A stretch of 10,961 nucleotides of DNA from NCBI GenBank assembly GCA_015680635.1, contig JAABOA010000839.1, forward strand, positions 274 through 11,234. Reading direction: 5' to 3'. Of the stretch, positions 1 to 8,600 are shown piece after piece. The translations under genes and the position numbers were made by a program. The notes below the pieces were generated by a model. That model made no database searches, was not told the DNA's origin, and saw nothing but the letters and a program-made list of their open reading frames with translations. The stretch's first letter is position 1. Each line of letters starts with the position of its first letter. The DNA comes from Lunasporangiospora selenospora (taxonomy: Eukaryota > Mortierellomycota > Mortierellomycetes > Mortierellales > Mortierellaceae).

Positions 1-1245
1 CCGGTATGTACAACGTTAAACTATTGGAGGACGCTCGTGTGGGGGGGGGGGCAGGGTAGGAATTGATCTAAAGTCACTTTTTTTGGGTAACGGAGCCAAG
101 AGAAGGCCCAGACACCATCCAACCTATGCATCCGAGAAGAGCAGCTGGTCGAAGACAGGGCCAAAGACTAACCATGAAGCTTATTTGAGACTTTTTTTGT
201 TGAAAAAGCGAGCTCCGCACAGGAAGGGAGAGATATGGAATCGAATGCAGGACGAAGTTATGTGCTGGGGTAAGATGGAGCCAAAGTTATCTATGGGATC
301 TTGTGCATCAAAGATGTACCTTTTCCTCTCACAGCTCAACGATTTGTCGTGCACTGTTACATTCTAACTCATGCGATGGAAAACTCCAAACTAACGCAAT
401 CATTCGCGTGGTCTGGAGAGATACATGCAAGAGACAACGACGATCAACGGAGAGCAGTGTCACTTTTTTTTTATTTTTTATTTTTTTTTTGAGAATCGAA
501 GTCCGAGGGGAAGCACTTGGATCTTCAGTTCATTTGTAAAGAGTTGTAGGGAAGTTCAAGTGAGAGAATGCGGAATAGCCAGATGCATTGACAAGGCATC
601 TACCCATTCATTATCACCTAACGAGTCTACATCAAGAAGGCAGTTCACATTTTTAAATTTATCTTTGTGTGCCCAAGGACAAGTGTCGGATGTCGGTAAC
701 AATGTTCCCCCGATTCTTGAATGGCTCATTTCATACTCTCGACTCCTGTTCATCCCCAACAGCTTAGTTTGGATATTGGATGAGGGCTTGAGCAAAAAAG
801 CCAACAACAACTGCAGAAAAAGCCAACTTGACGCCACGGTGCCAAGCTGCTTTTCCCGAACTGTGCAAGGATGTTGGAAAGAAGCCATCGTCTGCTGCGG
901 ATAGCAAGGATGAACCAAAGAACATCTTTGAAGAGTGACAGAACCATGTTTGCCCACGGAGGATAGTGAGTTAACACAGATCCAGATGCAAGTGCGGGGA
1001 CAATCCACAACACACAACAACAAAGGCTCGCATATCGATGCACAACTAGAGTTCGATTCCTCTCAGTTGGGCGGAGACAGCACGGAAATGCAATTCCGTC
1101 CTCTGACCAGAGCTTTGAGCCAACTGTTTGTTGAATGAATGGGCAAGGTGCTAAAGTACGATAGAGTAGAGGCAGTGTATGAACAGCAGGGGGGAAGTAC
1201 TCCTGGAGATGTACTTCAGGTACAACTGCAGAGGCCATGGAGAGA
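1..1245. other. Intergenic region without a convincing gene
   Basis: I find no reading frame here with recognisable domains, good codon use or plausible splice structure. Open frames on both strands are short, overlap each other, and give low-quality protein with many Cys, Trp and Ser residues. What stands out is simple sequence: an 11-base G run at 41-51, a T run near 78-84, and a T-rich tract at 464-490 interrupted by single A bases. The last 60 bases or so belong to the promoter region of the transporter gene. A non-coding RNA, or the far upstream promoter of a gene outside the window, cannot be excluded. Confidence 0.6.
1194..1217. promoter_or_regulatory. Inverted repeat GAAGTAC-N10-GTACTTC upstream of TATA box
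   Basis: The two 7-base arms, 1194-1200 and 1211-1217, are perfect reverse complements separated by 10 bases. The arm centres are 17 bases apart, and the second arm ends 32 bases before the TATA box of the transporter gene. The spacing and location would suit a dimeric regulator bound to the core promoter. No named factor is assigned, and a 7-base repeat can arise by chance. Confidence 0.3.
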
Positions 1246-1249
1246 GCAC

Positions 1250-1380
1250 TATAAAACCCGGTAAAACCCCCGCCTACTTTACTTTTTTTTTCTTCAGCCC
1301 TCAGGACTCTCACCGTCTCCCACACTCTCTTCTCCTCCTTCCTCTTCCCTCCCCTCCTTCCTCTCCGCTCTCCCGCGCGT
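1250..1380 (+). promoter_or_regulatory. TATA box and CT-rich leader of the transporter gene
   Basis: A TATAAAA box lies at 1250-1256. It is followed by a T run near 1281 and a nearly pure C/T stretch from about 1314 to 1372. This TATA plus pyrimidine-tract layout is typical of strongly expressed genes in filamentous fungi. Transcription would be expected to start some 30 or more bases downstream of the box. There is no ATG between 1256 and the chosen start at 1404, which supports that start. Confidence 0.65.
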
Positions 1381-1403
1381 CCTCGATTACGACTGCCGCC
1401 AAC

Positions 1404-3029
1404 ATGGTTCGCCTCGCCGACCCCTTGACCCAGATTATTGTCCTGGTAAGCCTCCGCAGGATGTTTCCTTGGCAGCCTCTCTTTCACCACTCCTTCGACT
1501 CTACCAAACAACAGCGCTCTCGCCCTTTGCTCACACGCCTCTCCACATGAACCATGCATGTGGGCATTTTCTATCCCCACACTTGATCTTGGCACCAATA
1601 ACTAACTTGTAATGACTCGTTCATATTTGGTATCGCTTTCTTTCAGGGTCTCATTTGCTTCTGCTGCCCTGGTATGTTCAATGCCTTGCAAGGAACTGGT
1701 ACCTACGGTTTGGACCCCAAAGACACCGATGTCGGAAACAGAGCCGGTACTTCTCTGTCTCTTGTGTTCGCTGCCTCTTCTCTCTTCGCCGGCGCCTTGT
1801 TCAACATCCTCGGTCATCGTGTCCTTCTTCTCCTCGGTGGTTTGACCTACGTCTTGTATGTCGGATCTTTCCTTGCCTACAGTGCCATCAAGTCGATCGT
1901 CTTCGTCGTCATTTCTTCCTGCTTGCTTGGTGTTGGTGCTGGTTGGTTGTGGTGCGCTCAGGGTGCCATCATGATGGGTTACCCCGAGGAGGGTGAGAAG
2001 GGCAAGTACTTCTCCATCTTCTGGACTATCTTCAACCTCGGAGGAGTTCTCGGCAACGTCATTCCCCTCGGCATTCAGTGGAACGATGGAAAGTCTGGTG
2101 CCTCGAATGGATCCTACATTGGTTACATGGTCGTCATGACCTTGGGTTCTTTCATGACCCTCCTCTTGTTGCCTATTTCCAAGGTCCACCGTAAGGATGG
2201 TAGCCCCGTCGTCAAGATCAAGTATTCGAACCCCATTCTCGAGCTCAAGTCGGTCTTTGCCCTCTTCAAGGATTGGCGCATGTTGGCTCTCATCCCCATG
2301 TTCTTCACCTCCAACTGGGTTTACACTTATCAGTTCACTGGTTTCAACGCCCCTAACTTCACTGGTCGTACTCGTTCCATGAACTCGATGTTCTACTGGC
2401 TGGCCCAGATTTTCGCCTCTATCATTTACGGTGCCTTCCTTGACCGTGCCCAGTGGACCCGTCAGACCCGCGCTCGCTATGGACTCATCTTGTTGGCTGC
2501 TGCCTGCGCTGCTACATGGGTTGGAGGAATTGTTTTCCAGCGCACTTTCGGCCCCCAAAGCGCCATCTTTGACGATGTGGAGGCAAAGGATTGGGTCAAG
2601 AACCCCAAGGACTACCACAACATCGATCTTGTCAAAAACACTAGCGAGTACCTTGGACCTTTCTTCTTGTACTTCTTCTATGGTGTTGTTGATTCAATGT
2701 ACCAAGGTTACTCGTACTGGTTGATGGGAGCCCTCACCAACGATACCAACCAGGCTGCTCGCTTCGCCGGATTCTACAAGTTTATCCAGAACTTGGGTGG
2801 TGTCCTTGCCCCAGTTGTCCAGACCTCGGTCATCGGTAACGCTCCTTCGCAAGGTGCCAACATCCAGAACGCCTCCACCCGTGGTATGGGAGAGATCATC
2901 ATCTGCGTTGTCCTCGTCTTCATTGGTGTCATTGGTGCTATCCCTGTCGCCTGGAAGGCTGTTCAGAACACCACTATTGAGGAGGATGACGGTGAGAAGC
3001 AGGAGACCTTCGAAGAGGTCAAGGCATAA
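1404..3029 (+). CDS. UNC93-like (DUF895) major facilitator membrane protein, 474 aa
   Basis: Coding exons are 1404-1445 and 1647-3029 (phase 0 junction), giving 474 residues, the usual size for the fungal DUF895/UNC93-like branch of the major facilitator superfamily. The first helix carries the signature CFCCPGMFNAL (residues 18-28), which is formed only after splicing. I count 12 hydrophobic segments, near 8-28, 47-69, 72-92, 97-118, 136-156, 172-191, 226-242, 261-279, 292-310, 351-375, 385-409 and 430-450. With both ends cytosolic, the sequons at N168, N251, N345 and N422 fall in loops outside the cytosol. The C-terminal tail is acidic. Fungal members have no agreed substrate; human UNC93B1 is a trafficking chaperone, so transport itself is not certain. 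Codon use strongly favours C-ending codons, unlike the third gene, which together with the TATA box suggests high expression. The ATG at 1404 has A at -3 and G at +4. An in-frame open stretch runs upstream from 1179, but it spans the TATA box. Confidence 0.93.
1446..1646 (+). other. Intron 1 of the transporter gene (GT-AG, 201 bases)
   Basis: The donor is G|GTAAGC at 1446 and the acceptor is TTTCAG ending at 1646. A branch-site-like ACTAAC lies at 1601-1606, about 40 bases before the acceptor. Splicing joins a 14-codon first exon in phase to GGT CTC ATT TGC and completes the conserved first helix. If the intron is retained, translation from 1404 stops at 1550 after about 48 residues. A small inverted repeat, CCACATG/CATGTGG (1543-1549 and 1557-1563), lies inside the intron and is probably incidental. 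Confidence 0.9.
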
Positions 3030-3089
3030 AAAATTGACGCAGATAGTTGCTAGTATACCTTTTTTCTCGTTCCTACTTTAATACTATTG

Positions 3090-3095
3090 AATAAA
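3090..3095 (+). terminator. Poly(A) signal AATAAA of the transporter gene
   Basis: A perfect AATAAA lies 61 bases after the TAA stop. T-rich sequence precedes and follows it, as expected for a fungal 3' end. The cleavage site would probably lie within the next 10-30 bases. Confidence 0.65.
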
Positions 3096-3882
3096 GGCAC
3101 TTCTCCTTGATTTTATCATCTAACAATCGACACAGCATTAGGATCCACGATTGTGTGCGGGGTTTTTTTTACTCTGTAGTCACGAACAGCAAACAAATGG
3201 GAGACAAAGGGAATAGCATTGGTAGCACGAGAAAGGTAAATGCATTGAGCATGAAAAGAGAGATTCGATTGCCAGGGCAAAGATATTTTCTGCTTGACCC
3301 AAGGAAAGCGCTAGCCTGATGATAGGATGGGGGGCATTGGATGCGCCACTCTTTAGGAATAAACTTCTGCACTTTTGTGTTCGTGTCCACCTTTTTTAGT
3401 CGAGTGGTCTTCGAGCCATCCACTTTTGGTAACAACTCCTACTCATCGAGTTGCCAACTAGGGCGTGATGATGATTGGTAGTTGGGACTGTTCAGACATC
3501 ACGCGGTATTAATCTATGCAGAGTTGACCAACCGGACCGGGTGTCCAGACAGTTTCATGGGATCAAAAAAGACAAAGTATCATCAAAGGATCAGTGAAAC
3601 ACGAGGGCACTCGTTTGTGGCATGGTTAGACTAGTGCCGCGTCGATGATCCTTGACCAAGCTGCCTTGTGCTGAGCATGTTTGGAGCAGGCGATTGAGGT
3701 TTGGTCTAAATGCAGACAAGGGCAAGAGAGCGATGAGCAAAAAGAGGAGTTTTGGAGTAAACACAAAGTGGCGGCAGTTGAGCGAACTCTTGCTAGGCAC
3801 AAGGGGCCTGCGAGTGCACCGTTGTTGCGGTGCCGGCGTAGCGGGCACGACTCCTGGTCAGCGGGTAATGTTGACTGCAGTT

Positions 3883-3920
3883 GGGGCGGGGTCCCGGTTC
3901 TGATGGGGCGGGAAACGGGG
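3883..3920 (+). other. G-rich patch with possible G-quadruplex
   Basis: Five runs of three or four G bases occur at 3883-3886, 3888-3891, 3905-3908, 3910-3912 and 3917-3920. The block GGGGCGGG appears twice, 22 bases apart. Very short loops pair within each block, but one 13-base loop separates the two halves, so a stable quadruplex is only possible, not certain. GC-box-like promoter use is the alternative. Confidence 0.3.
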
Positions 3921-4085
3921 TAAGATGGTCTCTGAAGGCTACGGCTCGGGAGTGCATAATGCACAGACAGTAAGAGACGAGAGAGGATTGAAGGTATGAA
4001 TAGCTACTAGTACCCCGTTGTGAGCACTGCTCTTGAACCCGTCCCTTGCACCGTCGGACCGAGACTCGAGAGACAGGCTGGGGAA

Positions 4086-4127
4086 AATGGGCTAGCACGA
4101 ATGGGCTGGCGAGAATGGGCTGGCGAT
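4086..4127 (+). repeat. Three tandem copies of a 14-base unit
   Basis: The unit AATGGGCTGGCGAG occurs in three head-to-tail copies at 4086-4099, 4100-4113 and 4114-4127. Copies 2 and 3 differ at one base and copy 1 differs more. The array lies about 310 bases before the WW gene start and could belong to its upstream promoter. It does not encode a conserved peptide. Confidence 0.75.
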
Positions 4128-4336
4128 GGAAAGAAAGAAGGATGGGCGATGATGGCAGTGGCTGCGCGCTCGAAGAAATCTCTATTTCTCGGCAGGCACG
4201 GTTGGGCTGCATCTATGTCCAGGCGTCCAGGTGGAATGTTCGACACAGACGGATTTTCTTTCTGAGCGAGACACAAGGACTCCGGTCCAAAGCCGAGGAA
4301 AGGGACTTTTTTTTTTTATTTTACCGCCCCAACGTC

Positions 4337-4393
4337 ATGTCTTCTCTTGTCTTCTTCACTCATTCCTCTCCAATTCTTCATCCGCCACATTAA
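4337..4393 (+). promoter_or_regulatory. Possible 18-codon upstream ORF in the WW gene leader
   Basis: An ATG at 4337 opens an 18-codon frame ending at TAA 4391-4393, 41 bases before the main ATG. It lies within the CT-rich leader (about 4340-4430). If transcription starts before 4337, which the 11-base T run at 4307-4317 makes plausible but does not prove, this frame could reduce translation of the WW protein. No TATA box is evident here. Confidence 0.3.
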
Positions 4394-4434
4394 TCCTCTC
4401 CTTTCCATCTCTCCATCTCTACATATTATTCGTA

Positions 4435-5260
4435 ATGGGTTGTTCTGGCTCCAAAGGCATTGACAGCGGAGCTGCTCATCCCCCTCAGCATCAGCAGGTC
4501 CAGCCTCAGTCCCAGCAGGTTCCATATGGCATTTCCCAGCAAACGTTGCCGCCCTCCACTCTTCCCGAAGGATGGTGAGAACTCGTTGTCTTTTCACTTT
4601 TACTATCCTAACCATTGGTCATGCTCTTGGTGGAACACACGTTTTGTTAATACCCCACCACAACGTTTTTCATTCTGTTTCTATTACTCTTAGGATCTCA
4701 CAATACGATCCTAGCAAGCAGCGCCTCTACTACGTCTACCCACAGACTGGACAAGTAACTTGGGCACATCCACTGGGCCCGCAGGCGGACGCACAGGAGA
4801 TGAACCGGTTCTATCAAATCCAGAAGCTGCAACAGCAACAATATGGTTCCAAGAACCAGCATGGCTTCACGGACTCTTACAACCGCCAGGGCGGCATGGG
4901 TTCAGGCGCAGCCCTGGCTATGGGCATGGTCGCAGGCAAGTGACTAAACAAATTATTGCGAAAGGATTGTGGAAGTAGAAATAACAGAGGTGTTAAGCAG
5001 CAAGAGCAGGTTATTAACGGCTTTCTTTTCTTTCTTTCATTCTTTCATTCTTTCATTCTTTCTTTTTTGTAGGTGGTGCGGTTGGCTTAATGGCAGGAAG
5101 TATGATGGCAAACAGCATGATGGCCCCAAGCTTCGCAGGCGATATTCCCGCAGGCTATGGCGATGTCCCTGTTGGTTATGACTTTGGAAGCGGAGACATC
5201 CCAGCTTCTTATGACTTTGGAGGCGGTGGTGGCGACTTTTCGGGAGGAATGGATTTTTAG
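4435..5260 (+). CDS. Small WW-domain protein with N-terminal lipidation signal and glycine zipper, 189 aa
   Basis: Coding exons are 4435-4574, 4694-4935 and 5073-5260, totalling 570 bases including the stop. The start MGCSGSKG fits N-myristoylation at Gly2 with palmitoylation at Cys3, which would place the protein on a membrane facing the cytosol. A Pro/Gln linker leads to one WW domain (about 43-73), with W47 and W70 as the two signature tryptophans, Y59-Y60 in the middle strand and P73 at the end. WW domains bind proline-rich peptides. A Gln-rich segment follows, then a Gly/Ala/Met stretch in which G124, G128, G132 and G136 form a GxxxGxxxGxxxG glycine zipper, a helix-packing motif common in membranes. 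The tail has three imperfect GD[IV]P[AV][GS]Y repeats (150-176) and ends in Gly/Asp/Phe. The second intron is a GC-AG intron; retaining it would give a 129-residue product without most of the zipper. Function unknown; a membrane-anchored adaptor is inferred. Confidence 0.88.
4575..4693 (+). other. Intron 1 of the WW gene (GT-AG, 119 bases)
   Basis: The donor GTGAGA begins at 4575 and the acceptor CTCTTAG ends at 4693. The intron is phase 2 and splits the codon of W47, the first WW tryptophan. Joining TG to G restores Trp and continues into the WW strand that begins ISQYDP. A CTAAC branch-like element lies at 4608-4612, fairly far from the acceptor. Confidence 0.9.
4936..5072 (+). other. Intron 2 of the WW gene (GC-AG, 137 bases)
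   Basis: The donor is AG|GCAAGT at 4936, a perfect match to the strong exon-intron consensus typical of GC-AG introns. The acceptor TTTTTTGTAG ends at 5072. The intron is phase 1 and rebuilds a Gly codon (G128) that falls in register in the glycine zipper. A TTAAC branch-like element lies at 5014-5018. The polypyrimidine tract contains three copies of CTTTCATT (5034-5057). A GT donor 4 bases downstream would instead give an Arg/Trp/Cys-rich tail stopping at 5181, which looks non-native. Confidence 0.87.
5034..5057 (+). repeat. (CTTTCATT)x3 microsatellite in the polypyrimidine tract
   Basis: Three exact 8-base copies are followed by a further CTTT. They form most of the polypyrimidine tract before the GC-AG intron's acceptor, so length changes here could affect splicing of that intron. 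Confidence 0.85.
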
Positions 5261-5601
5261 AAAAATAAAAAATGGATACCCACGTGACAACCCTAGGAGT
5301 GTTTTCTTTTTCGTTTTTTCTGAGGACCCCATTGAAGTAACTGGAGTTGCCTCTCTTTCTCTCTCAACTCGAGTTCGCATTTTCCTTCGCCCACCGGTCA
5401 CCCATCCCGCTAGAGCAACCCTGGAACTGCCCTGACTGCTAAGAAACGCTTAACTATCCTACCACGCCTACCCTACCCATTCACCCTTGTCCAGAGAGAG
5501 ATCTTGTCTTCCCCGTCATTTCTTACTTTATCCTGATCGTGCGAACTACATTGCCCTGTTGACATTCCAAAGCTTAATCCTTTCTCCGTCCCAACGCCAC
5601 C
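5261..5601 (+). promoter_or_regulatory. WW gene 3' end and promoter/leader of the GW-repeat gene
   Basis: This 341-base gap holds no gene. AATAAA at 5264-5269, four bases after the WW stop, could act as its poly(A) signal, although that would make a very short 3' UTR. A pyrimidine run lies at 5351-5367. I see no clear TATA box. There is no ATG from 5276 to 5601, so the ATG at 5602, in the strong context GCCACCATG, should be the first in the transcript. Confidence 0.5.
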
Positions 5602-8600
5602 ATGTCTGATTCTGATCTCAACCTCCAGTCGATCGTCTCCATGCTCCAGTCAAAGCCCCTCACCTCATCCAAGGATGTGGCTGACTCGCGACCACAGCGG
5701 ACTACTCAGTCTGAGGCAACAGTGATCCAGCATCCACACCTTGTCCCATCCTCGCTCAAAGTGGAGACTGCCCTCCTGACCAAAGAGCTTGCAAAGTTTC
5801 GCCCTTGCGATCAGAACAACTGCTTTTACTGCAGAGAATGGGCCCAGTGGGTCTTCAAGAAAACCTTTGGCAAGGAGAAGCAAGGACCTGGAAGTGTCAT
5901 TAACGCGTCAGATAAGAAAGGGCGACCTTCTGGATCCAGCAATAGTAGCGGCCATATCAATACTGGAGAACACAAAAATAAGCACAAGGAGTATGCAATG
6001 GTTGTCTGCGAACGTTTCTACCAGAGGTCAACTGCAGCAGAGGGCGCTTCGGGCAATGGGTCAGCGCGATCGAGTCCCAGTTCGTCTCATGGCGGGGCAG
6101 GATCTGTTGCTGCTGCGGCTATTGCTGCAAGCAAAACAAAGACAGGTACAGGGTCCGCAGCGGCTTCGGGAGGGTCGGCGTCTTCAACCAAGACGGGTCA
6201 AGAGGGATTTGTGTCCGAAATTGTCGATACTGTGCGGGAATGGATTCAGCAACCAAGCGCTCTTTATACCTCGCCTGAGGTGTTTTCACTTGTCGATTTT
6301 GAGGCACTCTATGCTAGTTTACCTCTCGCCGCCATTGAACAGCAGCAGCAATCGTCATCATTGCAACAGCAGCAACAAGCGCAGCAGGACGACGTAACAC
6401 CAATCTTGGCAGCGATCACAATCGACAAGGCACAGATGGTGCTTGCACACCAGGGATACCCATTATTGAAGAGAGTCACCAAAGCTCAGTTGCAAAACCA
6501 GATTATGAGTCCAACCTGTAACCACAAAAAAGGCATGTCCAAGACACCAGCAGATCTTGAACTGGACAAGGAGCTCTTTAACGAGGAACTCAAAAAGATG
6601 AGGACGCGTGATCAAGAGGGTCTTCGAAAGCAGATCGGACCAGTTTGGAAGCATGTCGAAGAGGCACTCGAGCGGATGGATGGTGCTGAAAAAGTTCGTT
6701 CCGATATCTTGTCTCCATCTCGTACTAAGGAGTTTGCACAGACATACAAGGATAAACTTGTGACATTTCAAGAGGTATTTAACTGCTTGTCCAGTTGCGT
6801 CAATCTTTGTTCAATCCCACTTGTGTTTTTATTAACTTTGTACTATTCTCCTACCATTTCCATCCAAACATTGATTTGTAGATCTGGAATGATGTTGAAG
6901 CAGCAGCAAAAAAGACTTCGACCAGGAAGAAGGGCTTATCAGCTGACAACGCTGCATTGGACCCAGTGGAGGAGGTTGATCAGGGATTCAGGGTCTTTAT
7001 CGACAATATGCAGTTCATCCACAAACAACTGATCTCGGATGTCCTGGAATCCTCGGAACGATCATTGCGTGAATTTATCAAGGAACTTGCGGCAGCACAG
7101 GCCAAGATCCTCAAAATGGCCCTGACGCGTATACAGGAAGGAAAAGTTGGAACTGCAAGGATCGACAAGATTCTGGAGGAGAGTCCTGAAAAGTGCCGCA
7201 ATGCACTCAAGATGGTCGAGCAGCTGATCCCAATCTTTGACACGAAGATGGCCCAATTCCGAGTCTTGATTCTGAACAAGTTCAAGGAGGTCGATGAAGA
7301 GGTCGAGGCAGTTGCAGCAACTTTCTGGCAAGAGTCCCAAAAGACTGTCCAGGGCCGTCTTGAGAAGGTTGCTAACAAGGAGTTCAGGAGGAGGATAAAG
7401 AAACTCGAGTTTCTCTCTGTCGAGACTCGCAAATGGTTCTTCCAGTCAAGACTCACACTGTTCTCAAGCCTTGATTTCGCAACTGTCTGTCTCAATACTC
7501 TCGGGATTCTCATGGAGGAAGCTGAGGTGCTAGAGGCAGTCCAGCTTGGACTACACGACGATCATTTCCAATCCCGTGTATTAAAGTCACAGGAGGGCAG
7601 GAAAAAGCTTTCACAACACTTCAGGGAGGGCATTAAAACTGGTCGCCGAGTGTTAGCTGTGATGATTTCTCGAATGATGATGCGCGAGGGAGCCCGAGCA
7701 ATGGGTGAGATGGCAGCAATCCAAAAGGGCAAAAAATTCCTCAAATCGATCGGACAAGATGTCAACGACGACAGACTAAATGGAAAAGGTTTGCTTGTGC
7801 CGAGTCGCGAGGCAACGCCTACAGCTAGCGCAAACGTCTCTGATAATGAGGATGCAGATGACGCGACGAATGGTGCTACGACAATCAGCAAGAGCAAGAA
7901 AAAGAAGGAAAAGAAGAAGAAAAAGGCAGCCGAGGCAGCAGCAGCAGCAGCAGCAGCAGGGACGACTATAGATGTCGAGGCTCAAGTCGAGTCTGGGCAG
8001 CCACAGGGACCTGAAGCCAGCCAGACAACATCAGGCCGTGCTACGAACCTGAGTGTTATTGATGGAGCAGCAAGCACCATGTCGTCCAAGGAAGCGCGGG
8101 AGCTTAAGAAGATGGCAAAAAAGGAAGCCAAGAAACAGGCTAAAGAGGATGCTGATGCGGAGGAATTGGCGAAGGAAGCAGAGGCTGCCCGAAAAGCTGA
8201 GACAGCCAGGCGAGCAAAGGAGTTCAAGGAGGCTCAGGAAGCCATTGAGCGGCAAGAGGCTCAGGAGATGCGTGACAGAGAGGCAGCACGAGTGGCTCAG
8301 GAAAAGCGAGCGGCCCAGGAGGCACTGGAGCTTGAGCAGGCGAGAGTGAGGAAGGCAGCTGAGGAAGCGGAGGCTCGACGCAAGGCTCAGGAGGCTCGTG
8401 AGGTGAAGGAGGCTCTAGACCGGGAGCGGGCCAAGGAGGCCAAAGAAAATCGGGAAGCCATCAAAGCTGAAAAGAAATCTGCCCCCACCTACGCCAGTGC
8501 TTCGGCAACCCGCACAAACAACAAAGCGTCAGGCAACAAGGCGGCTAGCAACAAGGCGGCTAGTAACAAAGTGTCAAGCAGCAGCACTAGTAAAAAGGAA

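Larger units (their letters stand above)
3096..4330. other. Intergenic region without a convincing gene
   Basis: About 1.2 kb separates the transporter from the WW-domain gene. Open frames are short and overlap on both strands, and none shows a domain or splice-compatible extension that I recognise. Structure worth noting is a G-rich patch at 3883-3920 with two GGGGCGGG blocks 22 bases apart, three 14-base direct repeats at 4086-4127, and an 11-base T run at 4307-4317. I saw no tRNA-like cloverleaf. Confidence 0.6.

Noticed and set aside
1042-1068. tRNA T-loop-like GTTCGATTC
   Set aside because: The flanking 5-base arms do not pair and no acceptor, D or anticodon arms fit around it.
1179-1403. 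N-terminal extension of the transporter from an in-frame ATG at 1179
   Set aside because: It would include the TATA box and CT-rich leader, adds a low-complexity Ser/Leu/Pro sequence, and the ATG at 1404 has a good context and gives the family's normal N-terminus.
750-1598. 282-codon open frame on the - strand across the transporter promoter and first exon
   Set aside because: It covers the TATA box, CT tract, exon 1 and intron of a well-supported gene and gives compositionally odd protein.
1602-2618. 338-codon open frame on the - strand opposite the transporter
   Set aside because: It mirrors strongly biased codons of the DUF895 gene, has no recognisable domain or hydrophobic pattern, and the sense frame is a clear family member. 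Antisense open frames of this kind are a common side effect of codon bias.
3626-4212. Overlapping 112- and 139-codon open frames on the - strand
   Set aside because: They overlap in different frames, have no domains or hydrophobic pattern, and no splice-compatible extension was found.
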